A DNA stretch of 64,000 nt, from NCBI GenBank assembly GCA_900468065.1, contig UBTA01000044.1, positions 62,001-126,000 on the forward strand. Reading direction: 5' to 3'. The DNA comes from Hyphomicrobiales bacterium. GTDB lineage: Bacteria > Pseudomonadota > Alphaproteobacteria > Rhizobiales > Rhizobiaceae. The notes below the pieces were generated by a model. The model had not been told where the DNA came from. It saw only the letters and a program-made list of their open reading frames with translations, and did no database searches. Of this stretch, positions 1 to 8,869 are shown piece after piece; within the stretch, counting starts at the first letter, position 1; the number at the start of each line of letters is the position of its first letter. A program made the translations under genes and the position numbers.

Positions 1-1001
1 TTCTCGAAGTGGAAAACCTCGTTGATGTTCTGCGCGCTGCATCCGGTCTGACAGATCTCGGTACCCTCGACAGTTTCCTGTCCGGGGACAAGGGAACGGT
101 TCTTGCCCCGGTCGACTTGCAGGCTGTCAAGGCCGCTGGCGTAACCTTTGCCGACAGCATGCTGGAACGTGTCATCGAGGAGCAGGCCAAGGGCGATCCT
201 TTGCGGGCCCAGGCGATCCGCGGAAAGCTTGCGCCTGTTCTCGGCGACAGTCTTCGCGGTCTGGTTGCGGGCTCAGAGCAGGCATCCAAGGTCAAGTCAC
301 TGCTTGAGGATATGGATCTCTGGTCGCAGTATCTGGAAGTCGGCATCGGTCCGGACGCTGAAATCTTCACAAAGGCCCAGCCGATGTCCTCGGTTGGGTG
401 TGGCGCGCTTGTTGGCATTCATCCGATCTCGCAATGGAACAATCCGGAGCCGGAAGTGGTGCTGGTGCTGCGTTCCGATGGCACGATTGTCGGGGCGAGC
501 CTGGGCAATGACGTCAACCTGCGGGACGTCGAGGGACGCTCGGCCCTGCTGCTTGGCAAGGCAAAAGACAATAACGCGTCCTGCTCGATCGGTCCGTTCA
601 TTCGGCTGTTTGACGACAGTTTCACGATGGAAGACCTGAGCCGTGTCAGGGTCAAGCTCGTGGTCCACGGCGAGGATGGTTTCGAGATGACGGGTGAAAG
701 CCCCATGGAGGCCATCAGCCGCTCACCGGAAAACCTTGCCTCACAGCTCAGGAACCGAAATCACCAGTATCCGGATGGCGCAGTCCTGTTCCTTGGAACG
801 ATGTTCGCTCCCGTGAAGGATCGGCGCGGGACCGGGCAGGGGTTTACCCATGAAATCGGCGACCGCGTGGAAATTTCGACATCTCGGCTTGGCCGCCTGG
901 TAAACTGGGTGGAACACAGCGACGTGTGTCCGGAATGGACATTTGGCGTTGGAGCACTCATCCGCAACCTGGCCGACCGCGGTCTTTTGGATAAGGCATA
1001 A
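1..1001 (+). CDS. Fumarylacetoacetate hydrolase (FAH) family protein, 5' partial
   Basis: The reading frame is open to the left edge of the window, so the gene starts upstream; at least 330 residues are visible and the family members I recall are about 390. The C-terminal half carries FAH-type core segments such as HPISQWNNPEPEVVLVL, GNDVNLRD and GKAKDNNASCSIGPFIR. Such proteins in Rhizobiales usually act on 2-keto-3-deoxy sugar acids, as hydrolase or dehydratase; the exact reaction cannot be read from sequence. It ends 3 bases before the TRAP small permease, so it is the probable first visible gene of a transport/catabolism operon. With the enolase-superfamily dehydratase and SMP-30 lactonase nearby it would supply a late step of a non-phosphorylative sugar-acid pathway (inference). 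Confidence 0.85.
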   Translation, partial: LEVENLVDVLRAASGLTDLGTLDSFLSGDKGTVLAPVDLQAVKAAGVTFADSMLERVIEEQAKGDPLRAQAIRGKLAPVLGDSLRGLVAGSEQASKVKSLLEDMDLWSQYLEVGIGPDAEIFTKAQPMSSVGCGALVGIHPISQWNNPEPEVVLVLRSDGTIVGASLGNDVNLRDVEGRSALLLGKAKDNNASCSIGPFIRLFDDSFTMEDLSRVRVKLVVHGEDGFEMTGESPMEAISRSPENLASQLRNRNHQYPDGAVLFLGTMFAPVKDRRGTGQGFTHEIGDRVEISTSRLGRLVNWVEHSDVCPEWTFGVGALIRNLADRGLLDKA

Positions 1002-1004
1002 GTC

Positions 1005-1538
1005 ATGCAGAAGGCGACCGATCTATTTTTCCGTTTTCTTGAATTGCTGCTTATCCTGCTTCTTTCGGGCATGGCGATCATGGTCTTCGTCAATGTGATC
1101 ATGCGCTACGGTTTCAATTCGGGCATCAACGTTTCCGAGGAATTGTCCCGCTATTTCTTCGTCTGGCTGACATTCATCGGCGCAGTCGTCGCCTTTCGTG
1201 AGCATAGTCATCTCGGCATCGAGACCTTGGTGATGTTTCTGTCACGCCGCGGCCGGATCATCTGCATGTCTCTGTCAAATCTGGTGATCATCATATGCTC
1301 GGCCATCTTCTTCTGGGGAACGTGGAAGCAGTTTCCGATCAATGCCAGTATGGCAGCGCCGGTGACGGGCATGTCGATGATCTGGGTCTATGGCGTCGGT
1401 CTGTTCACAGGTGCCGGCATGGCGATCATCGCGATTGAGCGACTGTTTAGGTTGGTGACCGGACGCGTGACAGATGAGGAAATCGCGGCATTCGCAGGTG
1501 AAAATCTGACCATCGAACAATTGGCGGAGCGTACCTGA
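1005..1538 (+). CDS. TRAP transporter small permease (DctQ type)
   Basis: A 177-residue inner-membrane protein with four hydrophobic segments (about residues 10-35, 45-65, 85-110 and 125-150), the size and topology of DctQ subunits. The segment EELSRYFFVWLTFIGAVVAF is typical of the family. It pairs with the large permease that follows, whose ATG overlaps this gene's TGA by one base (TGATG), which implies translational coupling. Together with the binding protein it forms a sodium-driven tripartite importer for an organic or sugar acid. The substrate is not shown by sequence; the catabolic neighbours suggest a sugar acid. Confidence 0.92.
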   Translation: MQKATDLFFRFLELLLILLLSGMAIMVFVNVIMRYGFNSGINVSEELSRYFFVWLTFIGAVVAFREHSHLGIETLVMFLSRRGRIICMSLSNLVIIICSAIFFWGTWKQFPINASMAAPVTGMSMIWVYGVGLFTGAGMAIIAIERLFRLVTGRVTDEEIAAFAGENLTIEQLAERT

Positions 1539-2815
1539 TGACCCTTCTTGTTTTTATCGGGTCGTTGCTTGGCGCCATGGCGATCGGCGTGCCCGTCGCT
1601 TTCGCGCTGATGTTCTGCGGCGTCATTCTCATGTGGTTCATGGGCATGTTCAACACGCAGATCATCGCGCAGAACATGATCGCCGGGGCCGATACCTTCA
1701 CGCTTCTGGCCATTCCCTTCTTTATCCTTGCAGGCGAGTTGATGAACTCCGGCGGCCTGTCGCGTCGCATCATCGAGTTCGCGATTGCCTGCGTTGGCCA
1801 CATTCGCGGCGGTCTGGGCCTTGTCGCCATTCTGGCGGCGATTATCATGGCCAGCATTTCCGGGTCGGCCGCGGCCGATACAGCGGCGCTTGCAGCCATT
1901 CTGCTCCCCATGATGGCCAAGGCCGGCTACAACGTGCCTCGATCGGCAGGACTGATCGCCGCCGGCGGCATCATTGCGCCGGTCATCCCGCCTTCGATGG
2001 CCTTCATCGTCTTTGGTGTTGCCGCAAACGTTTCCATCACCCAACTGTTCATGGCCGGCATCGTGCCGGGCATCATGATGGGCTTGGCTCTGGTGATCGC
2101 CTGGCTGTTTGTCGTGCGCAAGGACAAGGTGGAGCCGCTGCCCAAGGCGCCGATGTCGGAACGACTGACAGCCACCGGCCGGGCGCTGTGGGCACTCGGC
2201 ATGCCGGTCATCATCCTCGGCGGCATCAAGGCCGGCATCATGACGCCAACCGAGGCTGCGGTGATCGCAGCCGCCTATGCGATGTTCGTCGGCATGGTCA
2301 TCTACCGCGAGCTTAAGCCGAGGGACCTGCCGCGCGTCATCCTGCAGGCGGCTAAGACGACATCGGTCATCATGTTCCTCGTTTGCGCAGCACTCGTCTC
2401 TGCATGGCTGATTACCGCCGCCAATATCCCGGCGGAAATCGCCGGCTACATCGAGCCGCTGATCGACCGCCCGATGCTGTTGATGTTTGTGATCATGATC
2501 CTAGTTCTGGTGGTCGGAACGGCGCTCGACCTCACGCCGACCATCCTGATCCTGACGCCCGTCCTGATGCCGATCATCAAGCAGGCGGGCATCGACCCGG
2601 TTTATTTCGGCGTGATGTTCATCATGAACAACTGCATTGGCCTGATAACCCCACCCGTCGGCGTCGTACTGAACGTCGTCAGCGGCGTCGGTCGGGTCCC
2701 GCTCGGCAAGGTGACGATTGGGGTCTGGCCGTTCCTTCTGGCGCAAACGATCGTTCTCTTTCTCTTGGTTCTGTTTCCGGACCTCGTTCTCGTGCCTGCC
2801 CGGTGGCTGCATTAG
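1538..2815 (+). CDS. TRAP transporter large permease (DctM type)
   Basis: A 425-residue polytopic protein with the length and repeated hydrophobic pattern of DctM. Family landmarks include LLAIPFFILAGELMNSGG near residue 60, the SGSAAADTAAL segment near 105, GGIIAPVIPPS near 145 and NNCIGLITPPVGVVLN near 365. It carries the substrate and sodium path of the TRAP importer. It starts on the stop codon of the small permease and is followed 45 bases later by the binding-protein gene, so the three are one operon. Confidence 0.95.
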   Translation: MTLLVFIGSLLGAMAIGVPVAFALMFCGVILMWFMGMFNTQIIAQNMIAGADTFTLLAIPFFILAGELMNSGGLSRRIIEFAIACVGHIRGGLGLVAILAAIIMASISGSAAADTAALAAILLPMMAKAGYNVPRSAGLIAAGGIIAPVIPPSMAFIVFGVAANVSITQLFMAGIVPGIMMGLALVIAWLFVVRKDKVEPLPKAPMSERLTATGRALWALGMPVIILGGIKAGIMTPTEAAVIAAAYAMFVGMVIYRELKPRDLPRVILQAAKTTSVIMFLVCAALVSAWLITAANIPAEIAGYIEPLIDRPMLLMFVIMILVLVVGTALDLTPTILILTPVLMPIIKQAGIDPVYFGVMFIMNNCIGLITPPVGVVLNVVSGVGRVPLGKVTIGVWPFLLAQTIVLFLLVLFPDLVLVPARWLH

Positions 2816-2860
2816 CCGCCAGCGAACCACAGTCTCACTCAACCATCCAGGGAGGATATT

Positions 2861-3865
2861 ATGAGAAAACTGCTTCTAGCCACCACCGCGATCGCATTCG
2901 GCCTGTCGGGCGCCGCCCCGGCATTTGCCGAGTTTAACGACCGCAACATCCGCATTTCGAACGGCATCAACGCCGACCACCCGGTTGGCAACGGCATCAA
3001 GGCCATGCAGGCCTGCCTGGATGAAAAGTCCGGCGGAAAGCTTAAGATCACTGCTTTCTGGGGCAGTGCGCTTGGCGGTGACCTGCAGGCAACCCAAGCC
3101 CTGCGCTCGGGCGTGCAGGAAGGCGTTGTCACCTCGTCCTCCCCGCTTGTCGGCATCATTCCGGCGTTGGGCGTCTTCGACCTGCCCTTCCTGTTCGCCA
3201 CGCCGCAGGAAGCCTATAAGGTTCTTGACGGCAAGTTCGGCGATATGATGAACGAGAAGCTGGAAGCTGCCGGCCTCGTCAATCTTGCCTACTGGGAAAA
3301 TGGCTTCCGTAACCTGTCGAACTCTGTGCGTCCGGTTACCAAATGGGAAGACTTCGAGGGAATGAAGGTTCGTGTCATGCAGAACAACATCTTCCTTGAC
3401 ACGTTCCAGAATCTCGGCGCAAACGCCACCCCAATGGCATTCGGCGAAGTCTTCTCGGCTTTGGAAACCAATGCGATTGACGCCCAAGAAAATCCCTATG
3501 TGACGATCGATACCTCAAAGTTCTTCGAGGTACAGAAGTACATCACAGAAACGAACCACGCCTACACGCCGTTCCTGCTGCTGTTCTCGAAAGCGATCTT
3601 CGACACCTATACACCGGAGGAGCAGTCGGCGCTGCGGGAGTGCGCAGTCGTTGGCCGTGACGAGGAGCGAAAAGTCATCCAGGCACTGAACAAGACGTCA
3701 CTTGATAAAATTAAGGCCGCCGGCCTGAAAGTGAATGTTCTGTCTGCTGAAGAGCAGGCCCGTATTCGCGAAAAGTCAATGATCGTTTATGAAAAGCACA
3801 AGGCCGAAATCGGCGCCGATGTTGTCGACGCGATCCTTGCGGAGCTTGCTGAGACACGCAAGTAA
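2861..3865 (+). CDS. TRAP transporter solute-binding protein (DctP type)
   Basis: A 334-residue periplasmic protein with a clear signal peptide (MRKLLLATTAIAFGLSGAAPAFA) and the DctP fold landmarks FWGSALGGDLQATQALRSG and GMKVRVMQNNIF; the conserved Arg that pairs with a substrate carboxylate would sit in the latter. A strong ribosome site (GGGAGGATATT) precedes the ATG. The gene order small permease, large permease, binding protein is intact. The ligand is probably a sugar acid or another carboxylate, given the adjacent FAH-family, enolase-superfamily and lactonase genes (inference). Confidence 0.94.
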   Translation: MRKLLLATTAIAFGLSGAAPAFAEFNDRNIRISNGINADHPVGNGIKAMQACLDEKSGGKLKITAFWGSALGGDLQATQALRSGVQEGVVTSSSPLVGIIPALGVFDLPFLFATPQEAYKVLDGKFGDMMNEKLEAAGLVNLAYWENGFRNLSNSVRPVTKWEDFEGMKVRVMQNNIFLDTFQNLGANATPMAFGEVFSALETNAIDAQENPYVTIDTSKFFEVQKYITETNHAYTPFLLLFSKAIFDTYTPEEQSALRECAVVGRDEERKVIQALNKTSLDKIKAAGLKVNVLSAEEQARIREKSMIVYEKHKAEIGADVVDAILAELAETRK

Positions 3866-3886
3866 TCTTTGACTGAGTAAAGATCT

Positions 3887-3926
3887 GAGAATGGGGACAG
3901 GGCATCAATCCCTGGTCCCCATTCTC
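3887..3926. terminator. Strong hairpin between convergent genes
   Basis: A near-perfect inverted repeat (arms GAGAATGGGGACAGGG and CCCTGGTCCCCATTCTC, one-base bulge, loop of about 6 bases) sits between the convergent ends of the TRAP binding-protein gene and the DMT permease gene. There is no T-run, so intrinsic termination is not proven; a shared bidirectional end or an mRNA-stabilising stem is the likely role. Confidence 0.5.
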
Positions 3927-3961
3927 CAAGTCCAGCCTATATCGGCTGGTGGATGTGACCG

Positions 3962-4879
3962 TCACTCCGGCGCAGCAGGCAGAACCGTTGCGCGCGTCTT
4001 CAATTGCCGCTCCCTGAAGAAGATGAAAAGTCCGGAGGCGACGATCAGGCCTGCGCCTGCCAGCATGCCCAACCGGGGCACATCGCCGAAGAAAATCCAG
4101 CCGAACACCACCGCCCAAAGCAGCAGCGTATATTGAAGCGGTGCCACCGTTGCTGCATCCGAAATCTTCAGGGCACGGTTAACCAGCATATGGGCAGCCA
4201 TGGCGACGATACCGAGGAGACCGAGCAGCGCCAGATCAATACCGGAGGAAATCGGTGCCCAGTCGAAAGGCGCGAAGGCTAAGCCAGCAAGGGCTGCCCC
4301 GGCCACCTGGAAGAATACCAGCGTCTTGTCCGGCGTGTTGCGCAGGCCGCGACCTGACAGCAGCATGAAGGCAAACGCCGCGCTGCCGACGATCGAAATG
4401 AGGGCAGGCAGGGTGAACATGGCTCTCGATGGTTCGAGCGTGATGATAACGCCGACAAATCCGGCGGCGATCGCACACCAGCGCCGCCAGCCGACGGTCT
4501 CCCCCAGCAAAAGGGGGGACGCCGCCGCAACATAGATAGGTGCTGCCAGCCAGTAGGTCATGACATCGGCAAGCGGCAGATAAATCACTGCATAGTAGAA
4601 GCAGAAAACCTCCAAGGTGGAAAACACCACACGGGTGAACTGCATCCGTGGCTTGTCGGCCGAGGTGATCGATTTAAGCCCGGCCTGCCAGAGGAATGGC
4701 GCCAGAATGACAAGCGCCGCCAGACTGCGGATGAGGATAACTTGTCCGAGCCCGTAGCTCGCCACCAGCCATTTTCCCATCGCATCGTTCAGCGCAAACA
4801 TCAGCATGCCCAGGAGCATGATCAGCGGACCTGCATATGGCGAAATTGTCATCCCGGCACGGGTTTCCAGAGTAGTCAC
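3962..4879 (-). CDS. EamA/DMT-family permease
   Basis: About 305 residues with ten hydrophobic segments in two EamA halves, as in drug/metabolite exporters (RhaT/YdcZ superfamily). I place the start at the GTG at 4879, which has GGGAG 8 bases upstream; an ATG at 4852 would remove nine residues. The open frame continues much further upstream into the antisense of the next gene, but that part is not membrane-like and is not coding. The gene is 42 bases downstream of the enolase-superfamily gene on the same strand, so it may move the substrate or a pathway intermediate. Specificity cannot be inferred. Confidence 0.85.
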   Translation of the reverse strand: MTTLETRAGMTISPYAGPLIMLLGMLMFALNDAMGKWLVASYGLGQVILIRSLAALVILAPFLWQAGLKSITSADKPRMQFTRVVFSTLEVFCFYYAVIYLPLADVMTYWLAAPIYVAAASPLLLGETVGWRRWCAIAAGFVGVIITLEPSRAMFTLPALISIVGSAAFAFMLLSGRGLRNTPDKTLVFFQVAGAALAGLAFAPFDWAPISSGIDLALLGLLGIVAMAAHMLVNRALKISDAATVAPLQYTLLLWAVVFGWIFFGDVPRLGMLAGAGLIVASGLFIFFRERQLKTRATVLPAAPE

Positions 4880-4920
4880 GCAAAAAACTCCCAATCTTAT
4901 TGTTTTAGGCGTAGGACGCT

Positions 4921-6123
4921 TTACAAGCTGGTCGCATCCGAAAGACGACGGCTCACCGTAAAGGCGCGATCCAGGTCTGGGTTGAGCTCCATGCCGAGGC
5001 CAGCGCCGGGGGGAACGGTGATCATCCCGTTTTTCACCTCCGGCAACGCCGTCACCAGATCCCGATACCAGGTGCGGTAGAATGCGCGCACGCTTTCTTG
5101 GACCAGCGCGTTTGGCGCGTTGAGAGACAGATGGGTGGATGCGCACAGGACGACGGGTCCGGTACAGTCGTGGGGTGCGACCGGCAGGTGCCAGGCCTCG
5201 GCCATCGCGGCGATCTTGCGTGCCTCCGAGAGCCCGCCGCACCAGGAAATGTCAAGCATGATCACCCCGGCCGCGCCGGTTTCCAGAAGATCGCGGAACG
5301 CCCAGCGCGAGCCGAGCGTCTCCGACGCCGAAATCGGTGCGGGCGACACGGCTGCATAACGTGCAAGGCTAGACAGGCTGTCCATCTTGATCGGGTCTTC
5401 GTGCCAGAACGTTTTGTACGGCGTCAATTCCTTGGCGATCTGCATGGCCGGCAACAATTGCCACATGGAGTGAAACTCGACCATGATATCCATCCTGTCG
5501 CCGACGGCGGTGCGGATCTTCTCAAAAGGCTCAAGCGCCTTTTTCAGGTCCGGCATCGAGATATATTGCCCGCGGCTCTTTTCTGCCGCCGCATCGAAGG
5601 GCCAGATCTTCATCGCCGTGATGCCCTCTTCAAGCAGCGATTGGGCAAGTTCGTCGGCATTATGGAGGAAGCCGTTGAGGTCGTCGTAGTCCTTGCCGTC
5701 CGAAAGGCCGTAATTGGACGTCGTCTGTCCGGTGGCTTTCTTGATATATTCGGTCCCGGCACAGGTATTGTAGGTGCGGATCTCCTGACGGGTAAACCCG
5801 CCCAGCAACTGTGCGATCGGCATACCCGTCGCCTTGCCGAAAATATCCCAGAGCGCGATGTCGAAGGCGGAATTGCCACGCACTTCGGCCCCGGATGACC
5901 GAAACCCAAGATAGCCGACAAGGTCGGCGGCCAACAGGTCAATCTGCAGCGGATCACGGCCGATCACCCTTGGTGCAATATACTCATGCACGTAGGCCTC
6001 AACCGTCTGTGCGCCGAAGAAGGTTTCTCCGAGACCGGTTATGCCTTCGTCGGTATGAACCAGCAACCAAAGCAGGTTGGCACGCTCTACAACGCGCACG
6101 GTTTCAAGGCCGGTGATTTTCAT
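4921..6123 (-). CDS. Enolase-superfamily sugar-acid dehydratase (mandelate racemase/muconate lactonizing fold)
   Basis: 400 residues with the N-terminal capping domain followed by a barrel. Probable metal ligands are E216 (in VEFH), E242 (in WHEDP) and E268 (in SASETLG). The acid/base candidates are K172 on the second strand (MKIWPFD) and H318 (APHDCTG). This arrangement fits the sugar-acid dehydratases rather than true mandelate racemase, though the usual KxK motif shows only one clear Lys. It would dehydrate an aldonic or uronic acid to a 2-keto-3-deoxy product, which fits the FAH-family gene at the left edge. It lies 21 bases downstream of the GntR regulator gene and is probably co-transcribed with it. 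Confidence 0.85.
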   Translation of the reverse strand: MKITGLETVRVVERANLLWLLVHTDEGITGLGETFFGAQTVEAYVHEYIAPRVIGRDPLQIDLLAADLVGYLGFRSSGAEVRGNSAFDIALWDIFGKATGMPIAQLLGGFTRQEIRTYNTCAGTEYIKKATGQTTSNYGLSDGKDYDDLNGFLHNADELAQSLLEEGITAMKIWPFDAAAEKSRGQYISMPDLKKALEPFEKIRTAVGDRMDIMVEFHSMWQLLPAMQIAKELTPYKTFWHEDPIKMDSLSSLARYAAVSPAPISASETLGSRWAFRDLLETGAAGVIMLDISWCGGLSEARKIAAMAEAWHLPVAPHDCTGPVVLCASTHLSLNAPNALVQESVRAFYRTWYRDLVTALPEVKNGMITVPPGAGLGMELNPDLDRAFTVSRRLSDATSL

Positions 6124-6144
6124 GGGTGGATTCTCCTGGACGTC

Positions 6145-6858
6145 TCAAACCAGGCCTGCGGTGAGCAGTGCCTTGATGCTTTGATCGAAATGCCGGTTCA
6201 TCAACACGGCCGCGGCCTGCGGATTGCCGTCGACGATCGCCAGCGCGAGTTCTTCATGCAGTGCGTTCATCGCCTGACGCTCGTCATCATCGACACGGCT
6301 TTTCCAGCCGATCGGCCATGTCTGGCGGGTCACGCCCTGGAAGGCCCCAATGATCAAGGCGAAGACCGGGTTGCGGGAGGCGCGGGCGATGGCTGCGTGA
6401 AAGGCGATATCATGCTCCATGATCGCCATGGGATGGGCGATGGCTTGTGCCATCGCCTGGGCGTGATCAAGGATCAACTGCGCTTCTGCCTTAGTGCGCC
6501 GGAGTGCGGCCAGCGTCGCCGTGCGTGCCTCGATCGTGCGGCGCACATCGTAGATCTGCAGGATGTCGATCTGGTCAGTAACCACGCCATGTTCGATCAT
6601 CATCGCCATCGAAGCATCGTCAAGTGAGGCAATCGTCGGTCTTTTGCCAACGCCCAGATCGACAAGACGCAAGGCGGCCAGCGAGCGCAGTGCTTCGCGG
6701 ATCACTGTCCTTGATACCTGAAACTGTTCGGAAAGAGCCGCCTCGGCCGGCAAATAATCGCCCGGTTTAAGCTCCTTGTCGCGTATCAGGCGCGTTATCG
6801 ATGCAATCGTTCCTGCGACAAAATCGCCAGGGACGAGCGGAACAGCGGTGTTGCCCAT
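6145..6858 (-). CDS. GntR/FadR-type transcriptional regulator (FCD domain)
   Basis: 237 residues. The winged helix-turn-helix spans about residues 15-80 (LPAEAALSEQFQVSRTVIREALRSL) and the all-helical FCD effector domain about 95-225. FCD regulators generally bind organic or sugar acids and repress the matching catabolic operon. The gene leads the minus-strand set regulator, dehydratase, DMT permease. A long palindrome lies directly upstream of its ATG, so autoregulation is likely. Confidence 0.92.
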   Translation of the reverse strand: MGNTAVPLVPGDFVAGTIASITRLIRDKELKPGDYLPAEAALSEQFQVSRTVIREALRSLAALRLVDLGVGKRPTIASLDDASMAMMIEHGVVTDQIDILQIYDVRRTIEARTATLAALRRTKAEAQLILDHAQAMAQAIAHPMAIMEHDIAFHAAIARASRNPVFALIIGAFQGVTRQTWPIGWKSRVDDDERQAMNALHEELALAIVDGNPQAAAVLMNRHFDQSIKALLTAGLV

Positions 6859-6873
6859 GAGGTGTCCTCTATC

Positions 6874-6904
6874 TTATGGAAAGCTATAGTACAGCTTTCC
6901 ATAA
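6874..6904. promoter_or_regulatory. 31-bp palindrome, probable GntR operator
   Basis: Perfect 12-base arms TTATGGAAAGCT and AGCTTTCCATAA are separated by ATAGTAC. The element begins 16 bases upstream of the regulator's ATG and has no T-run after it, so it is better read as an operator over the promoter than as a terminator. Repressor identity is inferred from position. Confidence 0.65.
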
Positions 6905-6986
6905 AGATGAAGAGGCTTTGCATGGGCGGCCGTGTTGCATTGTCGCGCACTGAAACCAAAGAGCAGCCGCTTGCATCTGCCGTGCG

Positions 6987-7904
6987 TTACCGGGGCCAAG
7001 TGGCTCCGGTTGTCGTTAGATAAATGGCGTAAAGCGACTGCGTGGCCGTGATGAAGAGGCGGTTGCGACGGGGGCCGCCAAATGTGAGATTGGCGACCGT
7101 CTGGGGGACCTTGATCTTGCCGATGAGGGTACCGTCCGGGGCAAAGCAGTGCACCCCGTCGGCAGCGCTCGACCAGACATTGCCGCTAACATCGACGCGC
7201 ATTCCATCCGGAATGCCATTATCGATCTCGCAGAAAACCCGCCCGTTCGTCAGCGTTCCTCCATCCCCGATATCAAAGATCCGAATATGGCGCGCCGCGG
7301 TTTCGTCGTGGCTTGCACCACTGTCGGCGACATAGAGGCTGGTCTCATCCGGTGAAAAGGCCAAGCCGTTCGGCTGCAGAAAATCGCTAACAACCACGCC
7401 AAGGTCGCCGGTGGCGGGATCGAGCCGGTAGACGTTGCGGGTGACCTGCTCCGGCTCTGCCTGATACCCTTCGTAGTCCGAAAGAATGCCGTATGTCGGA
7501 TCCGTAAACCAGATGGTGCCGTCCGAGCGGACGATGACGTCATTGGGCGAATTCAGCCGTCTGCCCTGATAGCTGTCAGCAAGAACCGTGATCGAACCAT
7601 CCGTTTCCGTACGCGTGACGCGCCGTGTGCCGTGCTCACAAGAAATCAGCCGGCCCTGCCTATCCCGGGTATTGCCGTTGGCGAAGTTCGACGGTGCGCG
7701 GAAGATGGAGACCCCGCCGTCGGGCACCCAGCGCATCATCCGCTGGTTGGGAATGTCGCTCCATACGAGTTGCTGCGCATCGCTGTACCAGACCGGGCCT
7801 TCGGCCCAGCGACAACCGGTGTAAAGCTCTTCAAGGGCGATACTGCCGATAAACAGCGTCTTGAATCTTGGGTCATGGACTTCATAGAGGGAAGCTTGGG
7901 GCAT
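6987..7904 (-). CDS. SMP-30/gluconolactonase-like lactonase
   Basis: 305 residues from the ATG at 7904; the open frame upstream of that is antisense to the permease gene and is not used. The six-bladed propeller signature is present: E35 in AEGPVW, N121 in NSPNDV and D194 in VADSG are the expected divalent-metal ligands, and WFTDPTYGI is a family landmark. The enzyme would open a sugar lactone to the free acid, the step before dehydration. It starts 14 bases after the end of the ABC permease gene and is the last gene of the ABC operon. Confidence 0.9.
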   Translation of the reverse strand: MPQASLYEVHDPRFKTLFIGSIALEELYTGCRWAEGPVWYSDAQQLVWSDIPNQRMMRWVPDGGVSIFRAPSNFANGNTRDRQGRLISCEHGTRRVTRTETDGSITVLADSYQGRRLNSPNDVIVRSDGTIWFTDPTYGILSDYEGYQAEPEQVTRNVYRLDPATGDLGVVVSDFLQPNGLAFSPDETSLYVADSGASHDETAARHIRIFDIGDGGTLTNGRVFCEIDNGIPDGMRVDVSGNVWSSAADGVHCFAPDGTLIGKIKVPQTVANLTFGGPRRNRLFITATQSLYAIYLTTTGATWPR

Positions 7905-7918
7905 GGGATTGGACCGGG

Positions 7919-8869
7919 TTATCGTTGGTTTGGATTGCGGCCGCCTGCGACCACGATGACGGCGATAATGATGACGCCCGTCATGATCAGCCTGATGCCG
8001 GCGCCAGCGCCATAGGTATTGAGCATGGAGACGACAAGAAACATGAAGAGCGAGGCGCCCCAGATTCCGGCCACGTTGCTGTTGCCGCCGGCAACTGCCG
8101 TGCCACCGATGACGACAACGGCGATCGACATCAGGAGGTATTCCGAACCCATGTTGAGCGCGGCCCCACCGGAGAAGCTGGCAAGCAGATAGCCACAGAT
8201 CGCAGCCAGAGCAGAACACAGGACATAGGTGATAAAGCGCGTGCCATCGACGGGGATACCGGCCATTCGGGCCGCTCGGATGCTCTGGCCGATCGCTGCA
8301 ATCCAGCGGCCGTAAATCGTCTTTTGCAACAGGATGAAAGCAAGAACCGAGAGGATCAGGGCAACGAGCGCGACGTTCGGTATCCCGACCGTCGTTTCGG
8401 TTGTGAATTTCGCGAGTGCTTCCGGCGGCTTGATGCGCAAGCCGCGATTGGTCCAGATCGCTGTCGATTGAACGATGAAACTCATCGACAGCGTCGCGAT
8501 GATCGGCGGTATCTGCAAGAGCTTGATCAGAGCATAGTTGCCCATGCCGACCGCAACGCCAATTGCGATGGCGACGACAAGTCCCGGCAGGATCAACGAA
8601 TTGTCGACCTGCATGAATTTCAGCGCAACAGTGCCCGCAAGCGTCATCGTCGCCGGAACGCAGAGATCGATATTACCCGGACCGAGCGTGATCACGAACA
8701 TCTGGCCGATACCGACAAGGATGGAAAAGGCCGCGAAAGTCAGTGCCGCCTGGCTGAGGCCGATCGTACTTGCGCCGCCGGTAAACAGGATCGTGGCGAT
8801 CCAGACGACAAAGGCCGCAACGAAAGACCAGATCCACGGCTTGCGCGACAAGGAGGCAAGGATGTTCAT
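7919..8869 (-). CDS. Sugar ABC transporter permease (RbsC type), copy 2
   Basis: 316 residues, with the hydrophobic pattern of BPD_transp_2 permeases. Landmarks are ALTFAAFSILVGIGQMFVI, GPGNIDLCVPATMTLAG and GIPVDGTRFITYVLCSALAA. Its start overlaps the end of the preceding permease gene by 4 bases, indicating coupling. The two permeases would form a heterodimeric channel. Confidence 0.93.
   Translation of the reverse strand: MNILASLSRKPWIWSFVAAFVVWIATILFTGGASTIGLSQAALTFAAFSILVGIGQMFVITLGPGNIDLCVPATMTLAGTVALKFMQVDNSLILPGLVVAIAIGVAVGMGNYALIKLLQIPPIIATLSMSFIVQSTAIWTNRGLRIKPPEALAKFTTETTVGIPNVALVALILSVLAFILLQKTIYGRWIAAIGQSIRAARMAGIPVDGTRFITYVLCSALAAICGYLLASFSGGAALNMGSEYLLMSIAVVVIGGTAVAGGNSNVAGIWGASLFMFLVVSMLNTYGAGAGIRLIMTGVIIIAVIVVAGGRNPNQR

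Noticed and set aside
1388-2044. A 218-codon minus-strand frame opposite the TRAP permease gene
   Set aside because: Composition (His, Asp, Arg, Gly-rich) is that of a shadow frame and there is no ribosome site or partner.
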